NCBI GenBank assembly: GCA_963850535.1
Contig: CAWKMC010000020.1
Span: 1-64,000 of the forward strand
Reading direction: 5' to 3'
From: JAMXLO01 sp963850535
GTDB taxonomy: Bacteria > Pseudomonadota > Alphaproteobacteria > Acetobacterales > Acetobacteraceae
Length of the DNA stretch: 64,000 bases
Made by a program: the position numbers and the translations under genes. Below the pieces are notes generated by a model. That model was given only the letters and a program-made list of their open reading frames with translations. It was not told the DNA's origin and did no database searches. Positions 29,583-38,062 of this stretch are shown piece after piece. Each line of letters begins with the position of its first letter. Positions within the stretch are counted from its first letter, which is position 1.

Positions 29583-30534
29583 GCGTTGCGTACCACTTCT
29601 TCCCCGAAGCGCTGGAGCACATCCAGCGTCTCCTCGATGCTCGGTCGTTGTGGATAGAGGATCACATGCCGCGCGCCGGCCTCCTCCAGGGCGGCAGTGT
29701 CCGCCAGCATGTCTGATGAACTGCCGGTGAACAACTGCCGGCCGTCGGGACCCTGCTGTGCGCTCCACACTGGTGGTGCGAACCACAGATAGCCGACATC
29801 GATCGTTGCCGGATCGCGGCCCGCTTTCTCGGCGGTGCGATGCAGGGCCGCAACGCCGCCGCGCAACCGCTCCGGCGTGTTGAGTCGGATCGTCTGGTTG
29901 GCCGAGCCCGGATACCATGCATCGCCGAATTTCACCGTCCGCCGCAGCGCGGGCGCGACTTTCACCGCCGACCCAGATCGGCAGATGCGGTCGCGCCATC
30001 GGCTTCGGCGCGAACACGACATTGTCGAACTTCGCATACTTGCCATCCAGTGTCGGCCTCTGCTCATCCCAGAGCGCGCGCCAAGCGGTCAGGTACTCGT
30101 CGGTAACGGCGCCGCGTTCATCGTAGGGTGGTGTGCCCAGCGCCTCGAATTCCTCGCGCATCCACCCGGTGCCAACCCCAGCGATGACACGGCCTCCGGA
30201 CAGCACATCGGCGGTGGCAAAAGAGCTTCGCCGTCAGCACCGCTGGCCGATGAGGCACGACGGCGACCGACGTCAGCAGTTTCAGCCGCTGCGTGCACCC
30301 GGCGAGGAACGCAAGAGTGGCAATGCAGTCGAAGCATTCGCCGGTCGGGGCACCGGGCCACACACCATCCGCAGTATACGGATAGCGCACGCTGCTGTGC
30401 ATCGGCACGATCAGATGATCCGCAACACCGAGATAGGCATATCCTAGCGCTTCGGCGCGCTGCGCCACCGCCATCACGTTTTCACGCGACGTGAGGCAGC
30501 CACGCGTACCGATGTGAATGCCGAAATCGATCAT
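29579..30534 (-). CDS. LLM-class F420-dependent oxidoreductase, two frameshifts
   Basis: Read with two corrections (an extra T in a TTTT run near 30222 and an extra base near 29965) this is a 317-residue luciferase-like monooxygenase-fold enzyme. It starts MIDFGIHIGTRGCLTS and runs through 'SVAVVPHRPAVLTAKLFATA', 'LSGGRVIAGVGTGWMREEFE', 'LPIWVGGES' and 'ALRRTVKFGDAWYPG'. It resembles the TIGR03619-type F420-binding subfamily, like the two tandem genes on the other side of the divergent promoter. Its stop overlaps the fbiC ATG by four bases (ATGA), so a probable F420 user and the FO synthase are in one transcript. The substrate is unknown. Confidence 0.8.
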
Positions 30535-30634
30535 TCTTGTTTACCCCCCCTTCCGGCGCGGGTCCCCCGTCTGGCTGGCAGCGGCGGATCGTGTGCTATC
30601 GTCGCAGCCGACGCAACGCAAGCGGGAGGAACAA
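30535..30634. promoter_or_regulatory. Divergent promoter region of the LLM/F420 genes
   Basis: A 100-base gap separates the start of the minus-strand LLM-fbiC operon from the plus-strand LLM array. Both operons must be transcribed outward from here or from just inside the genes. A strong ribosome binding site, GGGAGGA (30624-30630), serves the plus-strand gene. I could not identify convincing -35/-10 boxes or an operator palindrome. Confidence 0.45.
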
Positions 30635-31588
30635 ATGCAGATCGGGTGCAGCGCGCCGACCAGCGGACCTCTGATCACACCAGACAGCCTGGTGAGGATA
30701 GCGACCGAAGCCGAGATGCTTGGCTTCGATTACGTCACGGTCAGCGACCACGTGATGATGCCGAAAAGCGTGGTGTCGCGTTATCCATACAGCGAGTCGG
30801 GCGAATTTCCTTCCGGCGCTGGCGCGGCACGGCTGGAACAGCTCACGACGGCCGCCTTCATCGCGGCTGCGACGTCCAGGCTGGGCATCGTCACCTCGGT
30901 TATGGTTGTGCCGCATCGCCCCGCCGTGCTGACGGCAAAGATGCTGGCGACCATCGATTATCTTTCGAAGGGGCGGCTGACGCTGGGTATCGGCGCCGGC
31001 TGGTGCAAGGAAGAGTTCGAGGTGATCGGCGCACCGCCCTTCGACGACCGCGGACACGTAACCGACGAATGGATGATGGTCTGCAAGGAACTCTGGTCGA
31101 AAGACGATCCGAAGTTCAAGGGGAAATACGTGACGTTCTCCGACGTCGTATTCACGCCGAAGCCGGTGCAGAAATCGATCCCGATCTGGGTGGGTGGCGA
31201 GAGTGGTCCGGCGCTGCGACGGACTGCGAAATATGCCGATGCATGGTATCCGATCGGCACCAATCCGCAGTTCCCGATGGACACGCTGACACGGTTCAAG
31301 GCCGGCGTGGCGAAGCTGCGCGACCTGACAGCAAAGGCTGGGCGCGATCCGTCCGCGGTGGGCCTGACCTACCGTGTGTCGTCCAACCCCGAGGCGCAAC
31401 CGAAGGGCACCGTCAATGGCGAGCGCAAGTTGTTCACTGGTGGCGCGTCCGACTACGCCGGCGATATCCGCGCGCTGCAGGATGTCGGCGTCACGTCGTT
31501 CGACTTCGGCCTGTTCGGGCCGACTTTGGCGGCCACGATCGACAACATGCGCCGGTTCAAGGACGAGGTGATGGCAAAGGTGCGCTGA
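30635..31588 (+). CDS. LLM-class F420-dependent oxidoreductase (tandem copy 1)
   Basis: 317 residues. The ATG at 30635 follows GGGAGGA at 30624-30630. The TIM-barrel signatures of F420-binding luciferase-like enzymes are clear: 'EAEMLGFDYVTVSDHVMMPK', 'VMVVPHRPAVLTAKMLATID', 'GRLTLGIGAGWCKEEFE', 'IPIWVGGESGPALRRTAKYA' and 'DAWYPIGTNPQFPMDT'. Close in sequence to the next gene, it is one member of a tandem duplication. Enzymes of this type oxidise or reduce small organic substrates with F420 (some use FMN). It is the first gene of a plus-strand array of three LLM enzymes. Confidence 0.87.
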   Translation: MQIGCSAPTSGPLITPDSLVRIATEAEMLGFDYVTVSDHVMMPKSVVSRYPYSESGEFPSGAGAARLEQLTTAAFIAAATSRLGIVTSVMVVPHRPAVLTAKMLATIDYLSKGRLTLGIGAGWCKEEFEVIGAPPFDDRGHVTDEWMMVCKELWSKDDPKFKGKYVTFSDVVFTPKPVQKSIPIWVGGESGPALRRTAKYADAWYPIGTNPQFPMDTLTRFKAGVAKLRDLTAKAGRDPSAVGLTYRVSSNPEAQPKGTVNGERKLFTGGASDYAGDIRALQDVGVTSFDFGLFGPTLAATIDNMRRFKDEVMAKVR

Positions 31589-31589
31589 C

Positions 31590-32543
31590 ATGCAGATCGG
31601 CTTCAACGCACCGACGACAGGCGGCTTGATCGACCCGGACAGCCTGCGCCGCATCATCACCGAAGGCGAAGCTCTCGGCTTCGACTACGTGACGGTCAGC
31701 GACCACATCATGGTGCCGCGCAATCTTGAGTCGAAGTATCCGTATACCAACGATGGCGAGTTCCCGGCCGGCACAGCTGCCGCTTGGCTCGAGCAGCTCG
31801 CCACCACCGCCTATATCGCTGCGCTGACGGAGAAGCTGCGCTTTGTCCTGTCGGTGATGGTGGTGCCGCATCGTCCCGCGGTGCTGACCGCGAAGATGCT
31901 CGCGACCATCGATTATCTGTCGAAGGGGCGGCTGACGCTTGGCATCGGAGTCGGCTGGTGCCGGGAGGAGTTCGAGGCGATCGCTGCCGCGCCGTTCGAT
32001 GACAGGGGCCATGTCACTGACGAATGGATGGCGGTCTGCAAAGAGCTGTGGACCGACGACAATCCGCGCTTCGACGGCAAGTACGTAAAATTCTCCGATG
32101 TGGTCTTCACGCCGAAGCCAGTGCAGCAGCCGATTCCGATCTGGGTCGGCGGCGAAAGTGCGCCGGCCTTGCGGCGCATCATGCGCTATGCAGATTGCTG
32201 GTATCCGGTCGGCACCAATCCGCAGTTCCCGATGAACACGGTCACCCGCTTCAAGTCCGGGCTTGAACGATTCCGTGGATTTGCGGACAGGGGAGGTCGC
32301 GATCCCGCGACACTGCAGGTCGCACTCCGGGTCCTGGTCGGACCATCACACCGCCCGCGGCGTAGCATCGACGGTGAAGGCGAGATGTTCACCGGCGGAA
32401 CTGCGGACTACGTCGGTGATATCAAGGCGTTACAGGATCTGGGCGTCGACGCGGTCGATGTGCGGCTGTTCGCCACGACACTAGAAGCCACCATCGACAA
32501 CATGCGCCGCTTCCGTGATGAAGTGATGGCTAAAGTCCGATAG
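31590..32543 (+). CDS. LLM-class F420-dependent oxidoreductase (tandem copy 2)
   Basis: 317 residues, the same length as the preceding gene and very similar along the whole length ('EGEALGFDYVTVSDHIMVPR', 'GRLTLGIGVGWCREEFEAIA', 'PIPIWVGGESAPALRRIMRY'). It starts one base after the stop of copy 1 (TGACATG), so the two are co-translated. The C-terminal third differs most ('LRVLVGPSHRPRRSIDGEGE' against a shorter, different stretch in copy 1), suggesting different substrates after duplication. F420 binding is inferred from the subfamily and the cofactor genes next door. Confidence 0.87.
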   Translation: MQIGFNAPTTGGLIDPDSLRRIITEGEALGFDYVTVSDHIMVPRNLESKYPYTNDGEFPAGTAAAWLEQLATTAYIAALTEKLRFVLSVMVVPHRPAVLTAKMLATIDYLSKGRLTLGIGVGWCREEFEAIAAAPFDDRGHVTDEWMAVCKELWTDDNPRFDGKYVKFSDVVFTPKPVQQPIPIWVGGESAPALRRIMRYADCWYPVGTNPQFPMNTVTRFKSGLERFRGFADRGGRDPATLQVALRVLVGPSHRPRRSIDGEGEMFTGGTADYVGDIKALQDLGVDAVDVRLFATTLEATIDNMRRFRDEVMAKVR

Positions 32544-32556
32544 AAGGAGTGCGGGG

Positions 32557-33597
32557 ATGCAACTTGGTATCACGATGCGTATCAACGGCGCATCACCGAA
32601 GCTCAGCATGGACGAAGTGCTAGAGGCCGAGCGGCTGGGCTACGTATCGGTGTGGTCGGGTGAGGCCTGGGGCACAGATGCGGTCTCGCCGGTCGCGTGG
32701 GTGCTGGCACAGACGACGAAGATCAAGGCAGGCACTGCGATTATGCAGATGCAGGCGCGCACGCCCTCTTGTACAGCAATGACGGCGATGACACTGCACG
32801 CGCTGTCCGGCGGACGCTTCCTGCTTGGCGTTGGGCCGTCGGGGCCGCAGGTGATCGAGGGCTGGCATGGGGTCGCTTATGGCAAGCCGCTGAGCCGCAC
32901 CAAGGAATACATCGAGATCATTCGCAAGGTGTTGGCACGTGAGGCGCCGCTGACCTATCAGGGCGAACACTACCAAATCCCCTTTGCTGGGCCGGGCGCG
33001 ACCGGATTGGGCAAACCGTTGCGCAGTATTGTGCACGGCGATCCGAGCCTGCCGATCTACACCGCATCGATCACGCCGGCAGGCCTGCGCTCCGCAGGTG
33101 AGGTGTCGGACGGCACGCTGCCCATCTGGTTTTCGCCGGAGCAGGCGGATGCGGTAGTGCAGCCGATCCTCGATGGGCGCGCGAAGGCAGGCAAGCCGCG
33201 GGATCTAAACGGCTTCGATCTTGCGCCGTATGTGAAGATCAGCATGGGCAGCGACTTGCAGGCCTGTCGTGATTCGCTGCGTCCTAATCTCGCGCTGTAC
33301 ATTGGCGGAATGGGCGCGCGGTCGAAGAACTTCTACAACGATTTTGCTGTGCGACTCGGCTACGAAGAGGCCGCGGCTAAGATCCAGGACCTTTATTTGA
33401 GCGGACACAAAAAGGATGCCGAGGCTTTGGTCCCGGATAAGCTGATCGATGAGATCGCACTTGTGGGAACAGCGGATCGCATCAAGGATCGGCTGCAGGC
33501 ATGGCAGCAGGTCGCGAAGGCCGGCAAGCTGACCACGATGGTGTTGACCGGCGCATCCGTGGACGCATTGCGTGTGGTCGCGGAGGTGGTGCTTTAG
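32557..33597 (+). CDS. LLM-class oxidoreductase, methylene-tetrahydromethanopterin-reductase-like
   Basis: 346 residues starting MQLGITMRINGASPKLS. It belongs to a different branch from the two preceding genes. It has 'LGYVSVWSGEAWGTDAVSPV', 'IKAGTAIMQMQARTPSCTAM', 'ALSGGRFLLGVGPSGPQVIE' and 'HGVAYGKPLSRTKEYIEIIR', the pattern of Mer-like F420-dependent reductases that are abundant in F420-producing bacteria. It starts 13 bases after copy 2 with a GAAGGAG site and ends the LLM array. The actual reaction is unknown; bacterial members are not true methanopterin reductases. Confidence 0.85.
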   Translation: MQLGITMRINGASPKLSMDEVLEAERLGYVSVWSGEAWGTDAVSPVAWVLAQTTKIKAGTAIMQMQARTPSCTAMTAMTLHALSGGRFLLGVGPSGPQVIEGWHGVAYGKPLSRTKEYIEIIRKVLAREAPLTYQGEHYQIPFAGPGATGLGKPLRSIVHGDPSLPIYTASITPAGLRSAGEVSDGTLPIWFSPEQADAVVQPILDGRAKAGKPRDLNGFDLAPYVKISMGSDLQACRDSLRPNLALYIGGMGARSKNFYNDFAVRLGYEEAAAKIQDLYLSGHKKDAEALVPDKLIDEIALVGTADRIKDRLQAWQQVAKAGKLTTMVLTGASVDALRVVAEVVL

Positions 33598-33737
33598 TCG
33601 CTACGGCGACCGTGCTCGATCTTCCGAAGTCTGCGCTTGCATTGATTGCTACCGGCCATCCGTTTCGCATACCGGCGAGCATGGACGCAGACCCGTCAGT
33701 CTCCTAGCATCGAGGCGCATCGGCAGAGGAAGCATCG

Positions 33738-35852
33738 ATGAGCGGAGCAACACCGGTCAGCCTGGAGCGCCAGGGCGACGTCGGCGTCATTACGGTCAAT
33801 TATCCGCCGGTGAACGCGTTGGGTCCAGGTGTTGCTGAAGGCATCAAGGACTGCCTTGCGCGAGCCAACATCGACCCGGCGATCAAGGCCATCGTTCTGA
33901 TCGGCGCCGGCCGCAGCTTTATTGCTGGTGCCGACATTCGCGGCTTCGGCACCAACCGACCGCGTCCGCCGCTTGGCCAACGCGTCTACGATACGCTCGA
34001 TGCCAGCAGCAAGCCGGTGATCGCCGCGATCCATGGCTATGCACTCGGCGGCGGGCTGGAAATCGCGCTTGCATGCCACTACAGGATGGCACTTCCCAGT
34101 GCCAAGGTCGGATTGCCAGAGGTACTCATCGGTATCTTGCCTGGCGGCGGCGGCACGCAGCGATTGCCGCGGCTGATCGGTGCCAAGGCTGCACTGGAGA
34201 TGATCGTCACCGGCCGCCACGTGCCGGCGAGGGAAGCCAAGAGGCTTGGGATCATCGATGAGCTGCTGCCGGAAACGGCCGACCTCCTGGAGAGTGCCAT
34301 CGCCTACGCGATGCGCATTATCGATGTCCGCCCGTTACCGCGCGTCCGTAATCGTTCTGTGAGACTGGAGGACCACGGCATCTTCGAGGCGATGCGCAAA
34401 TCTATCGCGCGTCGCGCACGCAACCAGAAAGCGCCTTATTACTGCATCGACGCCGTCGAGGCCGCGTGCTCGCTGTCATTCGATGAAGGTTGCCAACGCG
34501 AGGCGGACCTGTTCAAGGAACTGGAGGACAGTCCCGAAGCGCGCGCACTCCGTTATGCGTTCTTCATCGAACGCGAAGTGGCGCGTCTGCCGGATATCCC
34601 TGCCAACACGCCCGTGCGCGATTTCAGCAACGCTGCGGTGGTGGGCGCCGGCACCATGGGTGGCGGCATCGCCATGAGCTTCGCCGACTTCGGCCTACCG
34701 GTGAAAATCATGGACGCAACCGCGGAGGCGCTGGAACGCGGTATGCAGCGGATCCGCGACAATTATGCCACTTCGGTCCGTCGCGGGTCGCTGTCGGAGG
34801 ACCAAATGCAGCGCCGACTGGCGCGCATCGAGCCTGTCGCCCGATATGAGGACATCGCCGACTGCGATCTGGTGATCGAGGCGGTGTTCGAGGAAATGGA
34901 CGTCAAGAAACCCGTGTTTGCCAAACTCGACGAAGTGATGAAACCGGGTGCATTATTGTTCTCCAATACCTCGGCGTTGGACATCGACCAGCTTGCCGAG
35001 ATGACGCGCCGGCCGAAGGATGTAGCGGGCACGCACTTTTTTAGCCCCGCCAACGTCATGAAGTTGCTGGAGGTCGTCCGGAGCAGGCATTCGTCACCCG
35101 AGACGCTGGTGACGGCGATGCAGATGGGGCGCAGAATCGGCAAGCTTTCGGCCATGGCCGGTAACACCGATGGTTTCGTTGCCAACCGGTCGCGTGCGCC
35201 GTTCAACACCGAGATGGTGATCCTGCTCGAGGAAGGTTGTCTGCCCGAGCAGGTGGACAAGGTGATGGTGGATTTCGGCTATCCGATGGGTCCGTTTGCC
35301 GTAGGTGATCTCGCAGGGCTCGACATCGGTTATGCCAGCCGTAAGCGTCGTGCTGCCGAGAACCCGAACTTCCGCAAACAGCCGATCGCTGACCGATTGG
35401 TGGAGATCGGGCGCCACGGACAAAAGACCGGTGCAGGCTGGTATCGCTATGAGAAGGGCGATCGCACGCCGCGTCCTGATCCGGAAGTCGCCGCCATCAT
35501 CAAGGAGGTCGCGACCGGTCTCGGCATTCCGCAGCGCACCTTCACGGACGAAGAGATCCTGCGGCGGCTGCTGTATTCATCGGTGAACGAGGCGTGCAAG
35601 ATCCTGGAAGAAGGTAAGGCGTACCGGCCGAGCGACGTCGATGTGATGTGGCTGCACGGCTTCGGCTTCCCGCGCTATCGCGGCGGGCTATTCTTCTGGG
35701 CGGATACGATCGGCGTGCGCGAGGTGTGCAACCAGATCGCTGCTTGGCATCAGCAATACGGTGACCGCTGGGCACCGTCGCGCCTGTTGCGCGATCTGGC
35801 GGAATCCGGCACGCCATTCCGCGACGCCAAGGCTGCGCCGTTCGCGGCATAA
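33738..35852 (+). CDS. Fused enoyl-CoA hydratase/3-hydroxyacyl-CoA dehydrogenase
   Basis: 704 residues, the size of FadJ/FadB-type multifunctional proteins. The N-terminal hydratase domain has both catalytic glutamates, in 'LGGGLEIALACHYRM' and 'LPEVLIGILPGGGGTQRLPR', and the oxyanion-hole segment 'AGRSFIAGADIRGFG'. A linker follows, then an NAD-binding domain near residue 300 ('VVGAGTMGGGIAMSFADFG') with the catalytic His region 'GTHFFSPANVMKLLEVVR', and a C-terminal 3HCDH domain. It performs the hydration and NAD-dependent oxidation steps of beta-oxidation. It lies 12 bases before the acyl-CoA dehydrogenase, so the pair provides most of a beta-oxidation cycle; no thiolase is present in the window. 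Confidence 0.93.
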   Translation: MSGATPVSLERQGDVGVITVNYPPVNALGPGVAEGIKDCLARANIDPAIKAIVLIGAGRSFIAGADIRGFGTNRPRPPLGQRVYDTLDASSKPVIAAIHGYALGGGLEIALACHYRMALPSAKVGLPEVLIGILPGGGGTQRLPRLIGAKAALEMIVTGRHVPAREAKRLGIIDELLPETADLLESAIAYAMRIIDVRPLPRVRNRSVRLEDHGIFEAMRKSIARRARNQKAPYYCIDAVEAACSLSFDEGCQREADLFKELEDSPEARALRYAFFIEREVARLPDIPANTPVRDFSNAAVVGAGTMGGGIAMSFADFGLPVKIMDATAEALERGMQRIRDNYATSVRRGSLSEDQMQRRLARIEPVARYEDIADCDLVIEAVFEEMDVKKPVFAKLDEVMKPGALLFSNTSALDIDQLAEMTRRPKDVAGTHFFSPANVMKLLEVVRSRHSSPETLVTAMQMGRRIGKLSAMAGNTDGFVANRSRAPFNTEMVILLEEGCLPEQVDKVMVDFGYPMGPFAVGDLAGLDIGYASRKRRAAENPNFRKQPIADRLVEIGRHGQKTGAGWYRYEKGDRTPRPDPEVAAIIKEVATGLGIPQRTFTDEEILRRLLYSSVNEACKILEEGKAYRPSDVDVMWLHGFGFPRYRGGLFFWADTIGVREVCNQIAAWHQQYGDRWAPSRLLRDLAESGTPFRDAKAAPFAA

Positions 35853-35863
35853 GGAGGGAGCGT

Positions 35864-37018
35864 ATGTCCGCAGTCATCGAAGATCTGAACGACCTGTCAG
35901 ACGACGACTTCCGCATGCATGTGCGGCAATGGATCGAGGCGAATTATCCGCCGGAGATTCGCGATCCGCCGAAGCGGCTGCACTACAAGGACACGAAGCC
36001 CTGGTACCAGATGCTATCGCGCAAAGGCTGGCTCTGCCCCGGCTGGCCGAAGCAATTCGGCGGCATGGGCCTGTCGCCCGGCAAGCAACTCATATTCATG
36101 GAAGAGAAGGAACGCCATGGCTGCGCGCGATCCAACGACATGGGCATCACCATGCTGGGCCCGCTGCTGATCCGGTACGGCAGCAAGGAGCAACAGGATT
36201 ACTACCTCCCCAAGATCCTGACCGGCGAGCACATCTGGTGCCAGGGCTATTCCGAGCCGAACGCCGGCTCCGATCTCGCCAGCCTGCGCACCGAGGCGGT
36301 ATTGGACGGCGACGAGTGGGTGGTCAATGGACAGAAGATCTGGACCTCCATGGCGATGGATGCCAACTGGATCTTCCTGCTGGTGCGCACCGACAAGCAG
36401 GCGAAGAAGCAGGATGGCATTAGCTTCCTGCTGGTGCCGATGGATAGCCCGGGCATCACGGTCCGGCCGATCCGCAACATCGATATGGGCGACGAGTTCT
36501 GCGAAACATTCTTCGACGATGTTCGCGTGCCGAAGGACAATCTCGTCGGCCAGATCAACAAAGGCTGGACGATGGCGAAGAACCTGCTGGGGTTCGAGCG
36601 CATCGGCTCAGGGTCGCCGCGCCAGTCGTCGTATGCGCTGTCGCGGCTGCGCCTGCTCGCGGAGCGGATGGACGTATGGGACGAGGAGTGGTTCCAGGAC
36701 CGTTACACGCGCCTGCGGCTGGACCTGGAGGACCACAAGTCGCTGTACAGCGAATTTGTCGCCCGGGTATACCGGGGCGAGGCGCTCGGCCCGGATGTTT
36801 CAATGCTTAAGATACACCAAACGGAGCTTTACCAGCGCATCACCGAGACGATGCTGGAGGTTGCCGGTGAGCACGGGGGCCAGTTCGGAGAGCTAGATGG
36901 CAACCGTGAGTTGAACCCGGCCGGGCTGTTCATTCAGTCTCGGCCTTCGACGATCTACGCCGGCTCGAATGAGATTCAGCGCAACATTCTGGCGAAGAAC
37001 GTTTTGGAATTGCCTTAA
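35864..37018 (+). CDS. Acyl-CoA dehydrogenase
   Basis: 384 residues, FAD-dependent acyl-CoA dehydrogenase family. Signatures: 'WCQGYSEPNAGSDLASLRTE' (the FAD and substrate loop), 'VNGQKIWTSMAMDANWIFLL', 'FCETFFDDVRVPKDNLVG' and the C-terminal 'IYAGSNEIQRNILAKNVL'. It catalyses the alpha-beta dehydrogenation of an acyl-CoA, passing electrons to ETF. The N-terminus 'FRMHVRQWIEANYPPEIRDP' is typical of the FadE subgroup acting on branched or unusual acyl chains. It follows the fused hydratase/dehydrogenase after 11 bases with an AAGGAGGGAG ribosome binding site. Confidence 0.93.
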   Translation: MSAVIEDLNDLSDDDFRMHVRQWIEANYPPEIRDPPKRLHYKDTKPWYQMLSRKGWLCPGWPKQFGGMGLSPGKQLIFMEEKERHGCARSNDMGITMLGPLLIRYGSKEQQDYYLPKILTGEHIWCQGYSEPNAGSDLASLRTEAVLDGDEWVVNGQKIWTSMAMDANWIFLLVRTDKQAKKQDGISFLLVPMDSPGITVRPIRNIDMGDEFCETFFDDVRVPKDNLVGQINKGWTMAKNLLGFERIGSGSPRQSSYALSRLRLLAERMDVWDEEWFQDRYTRLRLDLEDHKSLYSEFVARVYRGEALGPDVSMLKIHQTELYQRITETMLEVAGEHGGQFGELDGNRELNPAGLFIQSRPSTIYAGSNEIQRNILAKNVLELP

Positions 37019-37177
37019 TGCAGATTGGCGTCCCGGCTGATGGCGGAAGGCGGTAGATGACGGTTTGGCGTATCCGCAATGCATTGACCTTGCGCGAACC
37101 CGCGTCCTATCGTCGCGGCTGAAACCAAACACCGGGGCGCCACGAAGCCGGCCCCACCCTTGGGAGGGCCGCCTAAC

Positions 37178-38059
37178 GTGGAAGACGCTGCGCGCCTCTT
37201 GCAGCTAGTCGTCAATGGGGCGGCCGCCGGCTGCATCTATGGCCTGATCGCTCTCGGGTTCGTCTTGATCTACAAGGCGACCGAGATGATCAACTTCGCC
37301 CAGGGCGATATTATGATGCTGGGCGGGTTCTTTGCGTTCGCGCTGATCGCGCATTTCGGTCTGAACTACTGGGTCGGCGCGCTGCTCGCCATCTTGCTGA
37401 CCGCTGCATTCGGATTTGCCTTGGACGCAGTTATTCTGCGTCGGGTCATTGGCCAGCCGCAGTTCGCGGTGGTGATGCTGACTCTGGGTCTCGGATTCAT
37501 CTTCCGCGCCTATGCCGGCATTATCTGGGGATACGATTCCGTCGGCTTCAACACGCCGTTCACCAATCGCACGGTGAACCTGAGCGGCCTTGTCCTGGGA
37601 CAAGACAACGTCTCCATCATCGTTGGTACGGTGCTGTTGTGCGGCGTGCTGTACGTCTTCTTCAGCCGCACGCGACTTGGCATCGCGATGCAGGCCTCGT
37701 CGCAGAATCAGCTTGCCGCGTACTACATGGGCATTCCGGTGCGCACAGTGTTTTCGCTGATCTGGGCGATCAGTGCCGGCGTCGCGGCAGTTGCCGGCAT
37801 CCTGCTGTCCCCAGTATCGATGATCGACGTGAACATGGGCTTTCTCGGCATCAAGGCTTTCGCCGCCGCCGTACTCGGCGGTTTCGGCAGTATTCCGGGT
37901 GCGCTGGTTGGCGGTGTGGTCATCGGCATCGTCGAACAATTGGCCGGCTATTTCCTGCCGGCCGGCTTTCAGGAGGTCACATCGAACGTCGTGCTGCTGG
38001 CGACGCTGATCCTGCGCCCTCAGGGTCTCTTCGCAGAAATTGCCGGCAAGCGGGTCTAA
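37178..38059 (+). CDS. livH: Branched-chain-amino-acid-type ABC permease LivH
   Basis: 293 residues from a GTG at 37178, with GGGAGGG about ten bases upstream; a TTG at 37160 is the alternative start. It has the LivH signature 'GCIYGLIALGFVLIYKATEM' followed by 'INFAQGDIMMLGGFF', eight or so membrane helices, and the coupling segment 'YYMGIPVRTVFSLIWAISAG'. It is an inner-membrane subunit of a HAAT-type importer; such systems also carry urea, amides, short carboxylates and aromatic acids. It is the first gene of a livH-M-G-F series, preceded by 159 bases with no other gene. Confidence 0.92.
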   Translation: MEDAARLLQLVVNGAAAGCIYGLIALGFVLIYKATEMINFAQGDIMMLGGFFAFALIAHFGLNYWVGALLAILLTAAFGFALDAVILRRVIGQPQFAVVMLTLGLGFIFRAYAGIIWGYDSVGFNTPFTNRTVNLSGLVLGQDNVSIIVGTVLLCGVLYVFFSRTRLGIAMQASSQNQLAAYYMGIPVRTVFSLIWAISAGVAAVAGILLSPVSMIDVNMGFLGIKAFAAAVLGGFGSIPGALVGGVVIGIVEQLAGYFLPAGFQEVTSNVVLLATLILRPQGLFAEIAGKRV

Positions 38060-38062
38060 GCG

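Noticed and set aside
28737..30206. An apparent 489-residue fusion of an LLM enzyme and CofG
   Set aside because: The LLM part is in this frame only between two frameshifts; corrected, the LLM gene ends at 29579 and overlaps the fbiC ATG.
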